The notes under the pieces: model-generated | The model's database searches: none | What the model was told of the DNA's origin: nothing | The model's input: only the letters and a program-made list of their open reading frames with translations | Shown here: in pieces, positions 24,848-34,868 of the stretch | Layout of the letters: each line of letters starts with the position of its first letter | How positions within the stretch are numbered: the first letter of the stretch is position 1 | Position numbers and translations under genes: made by a program | NCBI RefSeq assembly: GCF_030693625.1 | Contig: NZ_JAUYAF010000035.1 | Coordinates: forward strand, 124,001-188,000 | DNA: 64,000 bases | Reading direction: 5' to 3' | Source: Phenylobacterium sp. | GTDB lineage: Bacteria; Pseudomonadota; Alphaproteobacteria; Caulobacterales; Caulobacteraceae

Positions 24848-27487
24848 CTACCCCAACGCCGCCTTCACCGCCGCCACGCCCTCGGCCGCCTTCGACCCGT
24901 CAGGAGCGCCGCCCTGGGCGAAGTCGGGGCGGCCGCCGGCGCCTTGACCGCCCATGGCGATCACGGCGGCCTTGGCCAGTTCGGCGGCGTTGAACTTGCC
25001 CGCCGCCGCGCCCATCACCGCCACGGCGATGGCCGCCTTGCCGTCGGCCACGCCGACCATGGCGATGACGCCGTCGGGCACCTGCTTGCGGTATTCCTCG
25101 ACGATGGGACGCAGGTCCTTGCCGCCGACCCCGTCCATGACGCGAGCCATGAGCTTGGTGCCGGCGATGTCCTCGATGGCCGCGGCCTCCCCCCCCGAAC
25201 CGCCGCCGCCCATGGCCAGCTGACGCCTGGCGTCGGCCAGGTCCTTCTCCAGCTTGCGGCGTTGGGCGTCCAGCGCATCGACCCGCGCCAGGACCTCGGC
25301 GACCGGGGTCTTGAACTGATCGGCCAGAGCCTTGGCGACGGCCGCCTGGTCGTTGAGATAGCGCCGCGCGGCCTCGCCGGTCAGGGCCTCGATGCGGCGG
25401 ATGCCGGCGGCGACGCCGGTCTCCGAGACGATCTTGAACAGGGCGATGTCGCCGGTGCGCGCCACATGGGTGCCCCCGCAGAGCTCGACCGAATAGTCGC
25501 CCTCGCCCTCCAGCGCCTTGCCCAGCGCCAGCACGCGCACGCTGTCGCCGTACTTCTCACCGAACAGGGCCATGGCGCCGGCCTCGATGGCCTCTTCCGG
25601 GGCCATCTCCTTGGTCACCGCCGGCTGGTTCTGGCGGATCACCGCATTGACCTCGGCTTCGATGGCGTCGAGTTCAACGGGCGTCAGCGGACCGCCGTGG
25701 CTGAAGTCAAAGCGCAGGCGCTCGCCGTCCACCATCTGGCCCTTTTGCGAGACGTGGGGACCCAGCACATTGCGCAGGGCGGCGTGCAGCAGGTGCGCGC
25801 CCGAATGGTTGGACCGCGTGGTCAGCCGCCGTTCGGCGTCCACAGCCAGGCGCACGCGGGCGCCGGGGGTCAGCGCCCCCTGCGTGATCTCCAGGACGTG
25901 GACGTGCAGATCCCCGGCCTGCTTCTGGGTGTCGGTGATGCGGCCCTTGCCGCCCTCCCACTCGGCCTCGCCCGTGTCGCCGGCCTGGCCGCCGCTCTCG
26001 GCGTAGAAGGGGGTGCGGTCGAACAGGGCCTGGACGGTCTGGCCGGCCTGCGCCCTGTCGATCTCCGCGCCGTCGGCCACCAGGACCAGCAGTTCGGCCG
26101 TGGTCTCAACCGCGTCGTAGCCCAGGAAGACCGTCGCCCCCAGGCGCTCGCGAATGGCGAACCACTCGCCGGCGGCCGAGGCCTGGCCCGAGCCTGTCCA
26201 GGCCTCGCGGGCCTGGGCGCGCTGCTGGTTCATGGCGGCTTCGAAGCCCTCCATGTCGACGGTCATGCCCTTGCCGCGCACCGCGTCCTGGGTCAGGTCC
26301 ACGGGGAAACCGTAGGTGTCGTAGAGCTTGAAGGCGGTCTCGCCCGAGAGCACGCCGCCCTCGCTCATCTTGGCGGTGGCCTCGTCCAGCAGGGCCATGC
26401 CGCGGCCCAGGGTGCGGCGGAAGCGTTCCTCCTCCTGGCGCAGGGTCTCGATGATCACCGGTTCGGCGCGGCGCAGCTCGGGATAGGCGGTCCCCATCTC
26501 GGCGATCAGCACGGGCGCCAGGCGGTGCATCAGGGGCTCCTCGGCCCCCAGCAGGTGGGCGTGGCGCATGGCCCGGCGCATGATGCGGCGCAGGACGTAG
26601 CCGCGGCCCTCGTTGGAGGGGGACACGCCGTCGGCGATCAGGAAGCTGGTGGAGCGCAGGTGGTCGGCGATCACCCGGTGCGAGGGGCCGTTGGAGCCGC
26701 CGGCCACCAGGGACTTGGACGCCGCGATCAGGGTGCGGAACAGGTCGATGTCGTAGTTGTCGTGCACGCCCTGCAGGACCGCGGCGACGCGTTCCAGGCC
26801 CATGCCGGTGTCGATCTGCGGCTTGGGCAGGGGCCGGCGCGAGCCGTCGGCCAACTGCTCGAACTGCATGAAGACCAGGTTCCAGATCTCCACGAACCGG
26901 TCGCCGTCCTCATCGGGGCTGCCGGGGGGGCCGCCGGGGATGTGGGCGCCGTGGTCGTAGAAGATTTCCGAGCACGGGCCGCAGGGGCCGGTGTCGCCCA
27001 TCGACCAGAAATTGTCGCTGGTGGAGATGCGGATGATCTTCTCGTCGGGCAGGCCCGCGATCTTCTTCCACAGCTCGGCCGCCTCGGTGTCGGTGTGGTA
27101 GACCGTGACCAGCAGCTTCTCGGCCGGGAGACCGAAGTCCTTGGTCAGCAGTCTCCAGGCGTGCTCGATCGCGCCTTCCTTGAAATAGTCGCCGAAGGAG
27201 AAGTTCCCCAGCATCTCGAAGAAGGTGTGGTGGCGGGCGGTATAGCCGACATTGTCCAGGTCGTTGTGCTTGCCGCCGGCGCGCACCGACTTCTGCGACG
27301 AGGCCGCGCGCGGCGCGGGCGGGGTCTCGGCGCCGGTGAAGTAGTTCTTGAACGGCACCATGCCCGCATTGACGAACAGCAGGCTCGGGTCGTTTTGCGG
27401 CACGAGCGGAGCCGATGGAATGATCAGGTGATCATTCTTCTCGAAATAGCCCAGGAAGGCGCTGCGGATCTCGTTCAGGCTCGGCAT
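24848..27487 (-). CDS. alaS: Alanyl-tRNA synthetase
   Basis: This encodes 879 residues, full length. The class II catalytic core begins [20 protein letters not shown] and [16 protein letters not shown]. The editing domain has the zinc motif H561-S-G-A-H565 and C670-G-G-T-H674, and a DHHA1-type C-terminal domain with a coiled coil ([22 protein letters not shown]) follows. It charges tRNA-Ala and clears mischarged Ser and Gly. It lies downstream of recA on the same strand, an order seen in many alphaproteobacteria, but recA's terminator stands between them. Confidence 0.97.
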   Translation of the reverse strand: MPSLNEIRSAFLGYFEKNDHLIIPSAPLVPQNDPSLLFVNAGMVPFKNYFTGAETPPAPRAASSQKSVRAGGKHNDLDNVGYTARHHTFFEMLGNFSFGDYFKEGAIEHAWRLLTKDFGLPAEKLLVTVYHTDTEAAELWKKIAGLPDEKIIRISTSDNFWSMGDTGPCGPCSEIFYDHGAHIPGGPPGSPDEDGDRFVEIWNLVFMQFEQLADGSRRPLPKPQIDTGMGLERVAAVLQGVHDNYDIDLFRTLIAASKSLVAGGSNGPSHRVIADHLRSTSFLIADGVSPSNEGRGYVLRRIMRRAMRHAHLLGAEEPLMHRLAPVLIAEMGTAYPELRRAEPVIIETLRQEEERFRRTLGRGMALLDEATAKMSEGGVLSGETAFKLYDTYGFPVDLTQDAVRGKGMTVDMEGFEAAMNQQRAQAREAWTGSGQASAAGEWFAIRERLGATVFLGYDAVETTAELLVLVADGAEIDRAQAGQTVQALFDRTPFYAESGGQAGDTGEAEWEGGKGRITDTQKQAGDLHVHVLEITQGALTPGARVRLAVDAERRLTTRSNHSGAHLLHAALRNVLGPHVSQKGQMVDGERLRFDFSHGGPLTPVELDAIEAEVNAVIRQNQPAVTKEMAPEEAIEAGAMALFGEKYGDSVRVLALGKALEGEGDYSVELCGGTHVARTGDIALFKIVSETGVAAGIRRIEALTGEAARRYLNDQAAVAKALADQFKTPVAEVLARVDALDAQRRKLEKDLADARRQLAMGGGGSGGEAAAIEDIAGTKLMARVMDGVGGKDLRPIVEEYRKQVPDGVIAMVGVADGKAAIAVAVMGAAAGKFNAAELAKAAVIAMGGQGAGGRPDFAQGGAPDGSKAAEGVAAVKAALG

Positions 27488-27573
27488 GGCTCTAGACGCT
27501 AGACTTCAAAATGGGGCGCGTATTGCGCTGCGACATTGGCGTCCGTTTACGAGACTTGGAGGCCCCCGCAAAG

Positions 27574-27606
27574 AAAAAGGACGCCCGGACCGAAGTCCGA
27601 GCGCCC
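27574..27606 (-). terminator. Strong intrinsic terminator downstream of recA
   Basis: On the minus strand a 12-bp stem (two wobble pairs) closed by a stable TTCG tetraloop is followed by TTTTTCTTT. It lies about 155 bases after the recA stop and 87 bases before the alaS start, so it should isolate alaS from SOS-induced recA transcription. Confidence 0.85.
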
Positions 27607-27761
27607 TTCTCTTGCGTGAACGACCGTGCGGGGTTCGGCCCTCCGCCGCCAGCCGCGCGGTTGGCGGGGGCGCGGCGACAGGTTTCGAGGGCCAAGGCGG
27701 CCGTCCACGTTAACCGGTGGGCGTTGGCGGCGGCGAGGGACAAGCCCGCCGCCGGAGCCGC

Positions 27762-28832
27762 CTATTCCTCGTCTTCGCCCGGGGTGGGACCGACCAGCAG
27801 CTCTTCCTGGATGGTCTCCTTGGCGCCACGCACCTGCTTTTCGATGGCGTCGGCGATGTCGGGATTGTTCTTCAGGAACTCACGGACATTGTCGCGGCCC
27901 TGGCCGATGCGCTGGCTGTTCCAGGAGAACCACGAGCCGGACTTCTCGATGACCCCGGCCTTGACCCCCAGGTCGATGATCTCGCCCAGCTTGGAGATGC
28001 CCTCGCCGTACATGATGTCGAACTCGACCTCGCGGAACGGCGGGGCCACCTTGTTCTTCACCACCTTCACGCGGACGTTGTTGCCCATGATCTCGTCGCG
28101 GATCTTCACAGACCCGGTGCGGCGGATGTCCAGGCGGACCGAGGCGTAGAACTTCAGCGCGTTGCCGCCGGTGGTGGTCTCCGGGCTGCCGTACATCACC
28201 CCGATCTTCATGCGGATCTGGTTGATGAAGATCACCAGGGTGTGGGTCTTGGAGATCGAGGCCGTCAGCTTGCGCAGGGCCTGGCTCATCAGGCGGGCCT
28301 GGAGGCCGGGCAGGCTGTCGCCCATCTCGCCTTCGATTTCCGCCCGCGGGGTCAGGGCCGCCACCGAGTCGATGACGATGACGTCCACGGCGCCGGAGCG
28401 CACCAGGGTGTCGGTGATCTCGAGGGCCTGTTCGCCGGGGTCGGGCTGGGAGACCAGCAGTTCATCCAGGTTCACGCCCAGCTTGTTGGCGTAGGAGGGG
28501 TCGAGCGCGTGCTCGGCGTCCACGAAGGCTGCGGTGCCGCCGGCCTTCTGGACCTCGGCCACCACGTGCAGGGCCAGCGTCGTCTTGCCCGAGCTTTCCG
28601 GCCCGTAGATCTCCACGATCCGCCCCTTGGGCAGGCCGCCGATGCCGAGCGCGATATCCAGGCCGAGAGACCCCGTGGAGACCGACTCGATCTCCATGTG
28701 GCTCTTGTCGCCCAGCTTCATCACCGAGCCCTTGCCGAAGGCCCGATCGATCTGCGCCATCGCTGCTTCCAGCGCGCGCTGCTTGTCACCGTCTTCTCGT
28801 GCCACGAGCTTCAATGCCGATTGAGACGCCAT
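27762..28832 (-). CDS. recA: Recombinase RecA
   Basis: This encodes 356 residues. The start at [20 protein letters not shown] matches alphaproteobacterial RecA; an in-frame ATG 33 bases upstream adds unconserved residues. Walker A is GPESSGKTT (77-85), Walker B region [10 protein letters not shown], loop L1 [17 protein letters not shown] and loop L2 [22 protein letters not shown]. The acidic C-terminal tail (PGEDEE) is present. It forms filaments on single-stranded DNA, drives recombination and triggers LexA self-cleavage. A LexA box lies about 95 bases upstream. Confidence 0.98.
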   Translation of the reverse strand: MASQSALKLVAREDGDKQRALEAAMAQIDRAFGKGSVMKLGDKSHMEIESVSTGSLGLDIALGIGGLPKGRIVEIYGPESSGKTTLALHVVAEVQKAGGTAAFVDAEHALDPSYANKLGVNLDELLVSQPDPGEQALEITDTLVRSGAVDVIVIDSVAALTPRAEIEGEMGDSLPGLQARLMSQALRKLTASISKTHTLVIFINQIRMKIGVMYGSPETTTGGNALKFYASVRLDIRRTGSVKIRDEIMGNNVRVKVVKNKVAPPFREVEFDIMYGEGISKLGEIIDLGVKAGVIEKSGSWFSWNSQRIGQGRDNVREFLKNNPDIADAIEKQVRGAKETIQEELLVGPTPGEDEE

Positions 28833-28917
28833 AACCAAGCACTTCCTATTCCATGATTCCGCCAACCCGGTGGGGTAGATCGCTCTCCCCGCCGCCGGAC
28901 TCAGGTGTACTTAATTT

Positions 28918-28939
28918 GTTCTCTGTTCACAAGATGTTC
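28918..28939. promoter_or_regulatory. LexA (SOS) box upstream of recA
   Basis: GTTCACAAGATGTTC (28925-28939) is an exact GTTC-N7-GTTC direct repeat, the alphaproteobacterial LexA site. A third GTTC lies at 28918-28921, three bases before the box. The AT-rich surroundings fit the recA promoter. Confidence 0.85.
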
Positions 28940-29064
28940 TTTTCCTCTGATGCGTCCGTAATTGACGTATCGATTCTACTTTCGGTACGGCCAAGCTGAT
29001 TAAGGTCCTGGTCACCGAGTCACCTGCAACTCCACGTTTTGGCGTTCCCAATGACAGAGTTTCG

Positions 29065-29316
29065 ATGAGGCCATCTCCTTCCCCCGCCTTCGACCACGGC
29101 GCCGCCCTGCGCGTGCCGCCGGCCCATGACGGCCGAAGCTGGACCAAGCTGCTCTATTGGCTCGGCGCCGATGGCCACGCCCTCGACGAGACCGGCCTGG
29201 TTCAGGTCTCCACCCCCAATGGCTGGATGGTGGCCCGCCCGGGTGACTGGATCGTGCTGTCGGTGGGGGGGCAGTTCCATGTGGCCCACGCCGGGCCCCG
29301 GACCCTGGACGCCTGA
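29065..29316 (+). CDS. Small hypothetical protein
   Basis: This encodes 83 residues with no signal peptide. The C-terminal half (NGWMVARPGDWIVLSVGGQFHVA) is reminiscent of short proteins with a PGDWI-type beta motif found in phages and their hosts, but similarity is too thin for assignment. It ends 2 bases before the GFA gene, so the two are probably one transcript. It diverges from recA across the SOS-box region and could be affected by that promoter region. Confidence 0.6.
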   Translation: MRPSPSPAFDHGAALRVPPAHDGRSWTKLLYWLGADGHALDETGLVQVSTPNGWMVARPGDWIVLSVGGQFHVAHAGPRTLDA

Positions 29317-29318
29317 GA

Positions 29319-29720
29319 ATGCGCCGGGGCGCCTGTCTTTGCGGCGGGGTCCGGTTCGAGGTCGCAGGCGACCTCCCCGACATCCAGGCCTGTCACTGCC
29401 GTTCGTGCCAGAAGGCCCAGGGGGCGGCCTTCGTGGCCGTCCTGCCCATCGCCAAGGCTGACCTGCGCTTCACCGCCGGCGAAGACCTGCTGGCCGCCTT
29501 CGAGTCCTCGCCGGGCAAGCAGCGCCTGTTCTGCAAGGTCTGCGGGTCGCCCATTCTCAGCCGCGCCGCCGCCCTGCCCGACCGTGTCCGCCTGCGGGCC
29601 GGCGCCGTCGAGGGCCCGCTCGGCGTCAAGATCGCCTCCCACGCCTATACCGGCGAGGCCGTGGACTGGTGCGCGGTGGCGCAGGACGCGCCCCACTATC
29701 CCGGGGCCCGTCCCGCCTAG
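29319..29720 (+). CDS. GFA/CENP-V domain zinc protein
   Basis: This encodes 133 residues. The zinc-binding Cys pattern of the GFA family is visible: CLCGG near the N-terminus, CHCRSCQKAQG near residue 26 and FCKVCGSPI near residue 72. Family members were first described as glutathione-dependent formaldehyde-activating enzymes, but most, including this one, have no proven activity. It follows the small hypothetical gene by 2 bases and its stop abuts that of the convergent phosphodiesterase gene. Confidence 0.85.
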   Translation: MRRGACLCGGVRFEVAGDLPDIQACHCRSCQKAQGAAFVAVLPIAKADLRFTAGEDLLAAFESSPGKQRLFCKVCGSPILSRAAALPDRVRLRAGAVEGPLGVKIASHAYTGEAVDWCAVAQDAPHYPGARPA

Positions 29721-30821
29721 CTACTTCCCGGTCTTCGGGTTCAGCCGTGCGATCCCGCCGCCCGGCAGGCGGGCCTCATAAGGCCCGAACCTCGTGTCGG
29801 GAGTCATGTAGTCCGTCGAGACGTACTGCGCGCCCGAGGCGAAGGCGGCCTCCTGCCGGGTCCGGTCATTGGCGCGAGCCTCGGCGGTGTCGGCGTCGGC
29901 CCGCGTGCGCACGATCAGGCCGTTCGCCAGGGCCGCGTCGATGCGGGTTTTCAGCTCCGTGGGCTCATTCAGGGTGACGTAACCGGCCGCCGGCCCCTCA
30001 TCGGTGTTGATGAACATCGCCCGGCCCTCCAGGGAGGTGCGGGCTCCGCGATAGAGGGCGGGCTTGGCGCCGCTCTCGTCCATGGCGAACATCACCGTGC
30101 CCCGCGCCGCCTTCAGCCTTGGCCAGCCGCCGGCCTTCACGCCCGCGGCCAGGGTAGGCGCCTTGCCCTGCACCCTGTCGGGGGTGATCAGGGCGCTCTC
30201 GGGAAAGACCGAGCGGATGTCGGCGTCGATCTGGTCCATGGCCTTGAGGTCGAAGGCGAGCGCGCTGACGGCCCCGGGCACGCCCTCCAGCCCGCCCTCC
30301 TTCAGGTTCATGATCACCAGGATCGGCAGGTGGTCGGGGTGGGCCTTTGACCAGGCGCGGATCTCGTTCAGGCAGCCGATGAAGGTGGGGCAGCTGGACC
30401 GGTAGTCCAGGTCCTGCACGTGCATCACCTTGAGCCCCGGCGCTTTCAGGGGCGCGAGGTCATAGGGCGCGACCGTGGCGCTGTTGGCCATCTTCATCGC
30501 CAGGGGCGCGGCGTAACGGCCGCCCTCGGGGTCGTTCAGCACATCCAGCTCCAGCTGACGGGCGCCGGCGTCCAGCTGCACCCTCAGCGGCGGGTGGGCG
30601 TAGTCGAGGCCGTCGGCCTGCTTGGGCCTGACCCTGCGGATGAGCGCCATCTCGGTCGGCGCGATGGCCAGCTTGTAGCTGTTGTGGGTGCCGACCGCCT
30701 GGAGGGCGTTCATCGGCAGGGCGTCGACGGCCGCCCGCGTACAGCCGGCCGCACTGGATGGACGCTCCAGATCGCAGTTGGCGGCGACGGCGAGACCGGC
30801 GGCAAGGACCAGATGAAGCAT
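29721..30821 (-). CDS. Secreted PI-PLC-like (Ca2+-dependent type) phosphodiesterase
   Basis: This encodes 366 residues. A short signal peptide (MLHLVLAAGLAVAA) is followed by the catalytic segment QAVGTHNSYK, with His46 the likely first general acid/base. The HPPLRVQLDAGARQLELDV strand carries likely metal ligands and KVMHVQDLDYRSSC supplies the second His, the pattern of the Ca2+-dependent phosphoinositide phospholipase C family. It probably cleaves glycerophospho-type phosphodiesters in the periplasm or outside; the true substrate in bacteria lacking inositol lipids is unclear. Confidence 0.82.
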   Translation of the reverse strand: MLHLVLAAGLAVAANCDLERPSSAAGCTRAAVDALPMNALQAVGTHNSYKLAIAPTEMALIRRVRPKQADGLDYAHPPLRVQLDAGARQLELDVLNDPEGGRYAAPLAMKMANSATVAPYDLAPLKAPGLKVMHVQDLDYRSSCPTFIGCLNEIRAWSKAHPDHLPILVIMNLKEGGLEGVPGAVSALAFDLKAMDQIDADIRSVFPESALITPDRVQGKAPTLAAGVKAGGWPRLKAARGTVMFAMDESGAKPALYRGARTSLEGRAMFINTDEGPAAGYVTLNEPTELKTRIDAALANGLIVRTRADADTAEARANDRTRQEAAFASGAQYVSTDYMTPDTRFGPYEARLPGGGIARLNPKTGK

Positions 30822-30981
30822 CGTCGTTTTCCCTCAGGCCGCCCCATGTCGGCCATCCGACGGAGCCTATTCTCAATTTGCGCGGCCATTCCAGCCAACC
30901 CTTGTCTTGCAAAGGATTTTTCAAGACTTGGCGTGCCATGCCTGACTCTCTGGTTACCACGACGACGGCCTCGGGGGCGAC

Positions 30982-32493
30982 ATGGACGCGGTCACAGATC
31001 AGGTTACGCATACGGCGACGAACGTCGCTGGGCAAAGGGCTGGCGCCGCCTATCGCGCCACCCTCGCCGCCCATAGCCTGGCCATAGGCCCGCGCCTGAT
31101 CTTCGGGATCACCGCAGCCTCGCTCCTCGCCATCGTCGGTCATCCGGGGCTGGCGCTCGCCCTGGCCGGCCTGGGCCTTGGCATCGCTCTCCTGGTGGGC
31201 CGCACGGCGCTGCGCGCTCACGTCGACCTCCTGGCCCGGCAGGACGAGAAGAACCGCCTGATCGCGACCCTGACCGAGGCCCGCGACGAGGCCATGCGCC
31301 AGACCGGCCAGGCCGAGGCCGCCCGCGAGGAGGCCCGCCGCGCCAGCCTGGCCAAGTCCACCTTCCTGGCCACCATGAGCCACGAGATTCGCACGCCGAT
31401 GAACGGCGTGCTGGGCATGGCCCAGCTCCTTCAGCGCTCCGACCTGTCGGGTCTCCAGCGCAGCCAGGTCCACACCCTGATCAAGAGCGGCGAGCTCCTC
31501 ATGGTGATCCTCAACGACATCCTGGACCTGTCGAAGATCGACGCCGGCCAGATGGAGATCGCCAAGAGCCCCTGCGACCTGCGTGCCCTGCTGTCGGAGA
31601 TGGAGACCTTCTGGGCCCCCACCGCCGCCGAGCGCGGCCTGACCCTGGCCGTCGACGTCCACGACGCCGTGCCGGCCTTCGTGGCTCTGGATCCGCGCCG
31701 CATCCGCCAGGTGCTGTTCAACCTGGTGGGCAATGCGCTGAAGTTCACCAAGGAGGGGGCGGTCACCATCACGGTGGACCGCGACCGTACGACAGACGCC
31801 CTGACCTTCGCCGTGTCTGACACCGGTGTCGGCATCGCCGCCGACGACCTGCCGCATCTGTTCCAGAAATTCAGCCAGGGCGACGCCTCCGACGTTCGCC
31901 GGTTCGCCGGTGCGGGCCTCGGCCTGGCCATCTGCCGCGAGCTCTCGGCCCTGATGGGCGGCGACGTGGTCGTGGAGAGCCAACTGGGCGTCGGCTCGAC
32001 CTTCCGGCTCAGCCTGCCCCTGGAAGAGACCGACGCACCGGCCGCCGAAGACATCGCCGCCCAGGCGATCGCGCAGGACGAGGCGCCCGTCCTTTCCATC
32101 CTCTGCGCCGACGACAACCCCACCAACCTGTTGGTGCTGGAGCAGCTGCTGGGCGCCATGGGCTTCCGTATCCGGGTGGCCAACGGCGGCCGCGAGGCCC
32201 TGGAGGCCATGACCACCGAGACCTTCGACCTGGTGCTGATGGACATCCAGATGCCGGAGATGACCGGGATCGACGTGCTCCAGGCCCTGCGCGCCCAGGC
32301 CGGCCCGAACCGCGAGACCCCGCTGATCGCGGTGACCGCCGACGCCATGACCCTGGGCGCCGACCGCTATCTCGACCTCGGCTTCGCGGGCTTCGTCACC
32401 AAGCCTGTCCAGGTCCAGAGCCTGGTCTCGGCCATGATGGCCGCCGTCGCCAATCCCGATGACGACCACAGCGACCTGGCCGCCACAGCCTAG
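30982..32493 (+). CDS. Hybrid sensor histidine kinase with C-terminal receiver
   Basis: This encodes 503 residues. Two closely spaced membrane spans (about 36-72) have almost no periplasmic loop. A coiled coil (80-122) follows, then HisKA with the phospho-acceptor His134 (TMSHEIRTPMNG), and an HATPase with N251, DTGVG and GAGLGLAI boxes. The receiver (about 372-490) has Asp421 (LMDIQMP) and Lys474. The organisation, with a minimal input region, suggests sensing within the membrane or through partner proteins. No HPt protein or separate regulator is adjacent, so it is an orphan kinase whose output is unknown. Confidence 0.9.
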   Translation: MDAVTDQVTHTATNVAGQRAGAAYRATLAAHSLAIGPRLIFGITAASLLAIVGHPGLALALAGLGLGIALLVGRTALRAHVDLLARQDEKNRLIATLTEARDEAMRQTGQAEAAREEARRASLAKSTFLATMSHEIRTPMNGVLGMAQLLQRSDLSGLQRSQVHTLIKSGELLMVILNDILDLSKIDAGQMEIAKSPCDLRALLSEMETFWAPTAAERGLTLAVDVHDAVPAFVALDPRRIRQVLFNLVGNALKFTKEGAVTITVDRDRTTDALTFAVSDTGVGIAADDLPHLFQKFSQGDASDVRRFAGAGLGLAICRELSALMGGDVVVESQLGVGSTFRLSLPLEETDAPAAEDIAAQAIAQDEAPVLSILCADDNPTNLLVLEQLLGAMGFRIRVANGGREALEAMTTETFDLVLMDIQMPEMTGIDVLQALRAQAGPNRETPLIAVTADAMTLGADRYLDLGFAGFVTKPVQVQSLVSAMMAAVANPDDDHSDLAATA

Positions 32494-32981
32494 CCGGGGA
32501 CCGAAATCTCCAGCGGCGTCGTGGGCAGACGGCCCGCGGCGATGTCCGGCAGAAGGTCGCGCAGGCGCTCGGGATAGATCATCTCGTCGACGGCGGCGAT
32601 CTCCGCCAGGCTCCACCAGCGCATGTCGTCCATCAGCACAACCTCGTGCGGCTCCCACGCCGCGCGGCTGGGCTCGCCGCCTGGGCAGCGGGCGACGAAG
32701 TAACTCTCCTTCAGGATCACCGTCTCGCCGTCGGCCAGGGTGAAGACACTGGCCCGCAACCAGACCGCGGGACCAAGCTCCACCTGCGTGAAGCCGGTTT
32801 CCTCGGCGATCTCCCGCCGCGCGGCCTGCTCCAGGCTCTCACCCGGATCGGCGCCGCCGCCCACCGTGAACCAGAAGCTTGGCGCGTCGGCGGCGGTGTT
32901 GGCCCGGCCGCGCACCAGCAGGATGCGGTCTTGTGGGTCAAACAACAGGACCCTGGCCGTCAAACGCTCACGCACGAACAA
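32490..32981 (-). CDS. Nudix hydrolase
   Basis: This encodes 163 residues. The Nudix box is complete at residues 42-64 (GGADPGESLEQAARREIAEE then TGF), with all the metal-binding glutamates. The fold hydrolyses a nucleoside diphosphate linked to another group. The sequence around the box gives no specific substrate. It converges on the histidine kinase gene with a 4-base overlap of their 3' ends. Confidence 0.9.
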   Translation of the reverse strand: MFVRERLTARVLLFDPQDRILLVRGRANTAADAPSFWFTVGGGADPGESLEQAARREIAEETGFTQVELGPAVWLRASVFTLADGETVILKESYFVARCPGGEPSRAAWEPHEVVLMDDMRWWSLAEIAAVDEMIYPERLRDLLPDIAAGRLPTTPLEISVPG

Positions 32982-33143
32982 CTCACCTCCGGCAGAAGAC
33001 CCTCGAAGACTAGTCTACGGCGCCCAAGGTGTCGCTTCAGAAACCCGGCGCGGGCGCGCGGGCATGGTCTTGGCCAGGGCCCCTTCCGACCGGCTGTCTC
33101 CAGAATGCTGCGCCAGAAGGCCGCACCATCGGCGGGAGGGAAG

Positions 33144-33165
33144 AACGCCGTTTTCACAAGGCGTT
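33144..33165. promoter_or_regulatory. Inverted repeat before the EAL gene
   Basis: AACGCC and GGCGTT flank a 10-base spacer, 32 bases before the start codon of the downstream gene. It could be an operator or an mRNA leader hairpin. Confidence 0.25.
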
Positions 33166-33196
33166 AAGCTGCGCGGGGCGAGGGTTTGTGCCGATC

Positions 33197-34834
33197 ATGA
33201 GGATCCGCGCCTTGTCTGTCGCTTCACATCGGTTGCTCGGCTTCGCCTTCGCGAATGCGGACCTGCTTCTCGAGATCGCCGCTGATGGCGCGATCGCCTT
33301 TGCGATCGGCGCCAGCGAAGCCTTGTCCGGCTCTCGGGAGACCGCCCTCGTCGGCCGCGCCTGGCGCGACTTCATCGACGGCCGCGACCGCGCCATGGTC
33401 CAGGCCCTGCTGGACGGCCTGAGCGACGGCAAGCGCGGCGGCCCCCTTGTGGTCACCTTGGCCGGCAACGGCGCCATCGAGCGCGCGGCGGCCATGTCGG
33501 TCTTCCGCCTGCCCGGCAACGATGGCGCCATCTCCTGCACCTTCAGCCGCGCCGCGCCCAACACAAACCATGGCCTGCACGACAAGGCGGGCCTCGAGGC
33601 GGTGACAGCGGCCCTCTTCGAAACCGGGAAGGCCACTGGCCTCGACCTGGAGCTCGCCTTCATCGAAATGGGCGGCCTCACCTCCCTGCGCAAAGTCCTG
33701 GGGCCTGCGGCGGCCAAGGACATGGAGCTGCGGCTGGCCGGCGCCCTGCGCGCCCAGTCCCACGGTGGTGGCGCGGCGGCCGACCTCGGCGGCGACCGCT
33801 ACGCCCTTGTCCGCCACCACGGCGAAAGTGGCGAGGCCCTTGCCCAGCGTCTGATGCGCCTGCTGGCCGTCGATCCGGCCCACGGCGTCAAGGCCATGGC
33901 CAAGACCCTGTCGCTCAAGGGCGACGCCTCTCCTGGCCAGCTGCTGCGCGCGATCCGCTATTCCCTCGACAACTTCATCAAGGATGGCCTGGACGCCGCC
34001 GCCCCCGCCTCGCTGAACGAGGCGGTGAGTCGCTCGGTGCGCCGGACCCTGGTGGAGGTCGGCGCCTTGGGCCAGGCCGTGGCCGACCGCAACTTCCGCC
34101 TCGTCTACCAGCCGGTGGTCGACCTCAAGAAGTCCTGCGCGGTGCACCACCACGAGGTCCTGGTCCGCTTCGGCGACAACGCCAGCCCCTTCCCCATGAT
34201 CCGCATGGCCGAGGAACTGGACCTCATCGAGCCCCTCGACATCGCCGTCATCGACCGCACCATCGCCAAGCTGGTGCAGGACCCGACGCTGAGGCTGGCC
34301 GCCAATATCTCGGGTCGCACCATCACCAGCCCGGCCTTCGTCGAGGCGGTCCGCACGATGCTGGCCGACAATCCCAAGGCCCAGGGCCGGCTGCTGCTCG
34401 AGCTCACCGAGAGCGCCGCCATCGAGGACCTGGCGCTCGCCGACCGCCACCTCCAGGCGCTGCGGGCCGAAGGCATCCTGATCTGCCTGGACGACTTCGG
34501 GGCCGGCGCGGCGTCGCTGGCCTACCTGCAGCAGCTCTCCCTGGACATCGTGAAGATCGACGGCCGCTACATCCGCGAACTGCAGCACGGCGGACGCGAG
34601 AGCACCTTCATCCGCCACCTGGTGACCATGTGCGGCGAACTGGGTGTCCGCACCCTGGCCGAGATGGTGGAGACCCCCCAGGCCGAGGAAGCCGTGCGCC
34701 GCGCCGGGGTCGACTACGCCCAGGGCTGGCTTTACGGCGCGCCGACCGAGGTCGCCTCCACCACCGCGGGTCTCGCCAACGCCAACGTCAAACCCGCCGC
34801 CCGCCGCGTCGGGTCAGTCGACAGCTGGGGCTGA
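33197..34834 (+). CDS. PAS-like / degenerate GGDEF / EAL domain protein
   Basis: This encodes 545 residues from ATG 33197 (a GTG at 33188 is possible). The N-terminal 115 residues look like a PAS domain. The next domain has GGDRY (198-202) where an active cyclase has GGDEF, so it should not make c-di-GMP. The EAL domain keeps the catalytic set: E320 in EVLVRF, the Asn of ANISG, LELTES, D432-D433 in DDFGAG, KIDG, AEMVET and AQGWLYGAP. It is therefore probably an active c-di-GMP phosphodiesterase, possibly allosterically tuned by the degenerate GGDEF. There is no transmembrane span. Targets are likely motility or surface attachment. Confidence 0.88.
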   Translation: MRIRALSVASHRLLGFAFANADLLLEIAADGAIAFAIGASEALSGSRETALVGRAWRDFIDGRDRAMVQALLDGLSDGKRGGPLVVTLAGNGAIERAAAMSVFRLPGNDGAISCTFSRAAPNTNHGLHDKAGLEAVTAALFETGKATGLDLELAFIEMGGLTSLRKVLGPAAAKDMELRLAGALRAQSHGGGAAADLGGDRYALVRHHGESGEALAQRLMRLLAVDPAHGVKAMAKTLSLKGDASPGQLLRAIRYSLDNFIKDGLDAAAPASLNEAVSRSVRRTLVEVGALGQAVADRNFRLVYQPVVDLKKSCAVHHHEVLVRFGDNASPFPMIRMAEELDLIEPLDIAVIDRTIAKLVQDPTLRLAANISGRTITSPAFVEAVRTMLADNPKAQGRLLLELTESAAIEDLALADRHLQALRAEGILICLDDFGAGAASLAYLQQLSLDIVKIDGRYIRELQHGGRESTFIRHLVTMCGELGVRTLAEMVETPQAEEAVRRAGVDYAQGWLYGAPTEVASTTAGLANANVKPAARRVGSVDSWG

Positions 34835-34868
34835 CTTCCAGCGGTGATCGCCGCGGGGATTGGCTGAC

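Noticed and set aside
24599..27502. 967-codon plus-strand frame opposite alaS
   Set aside because: It mirrors the full-length, well-conserved alaS gene; its His/Gln/Gly-rich composition is typical of the antisense of high-GC coding DNA.
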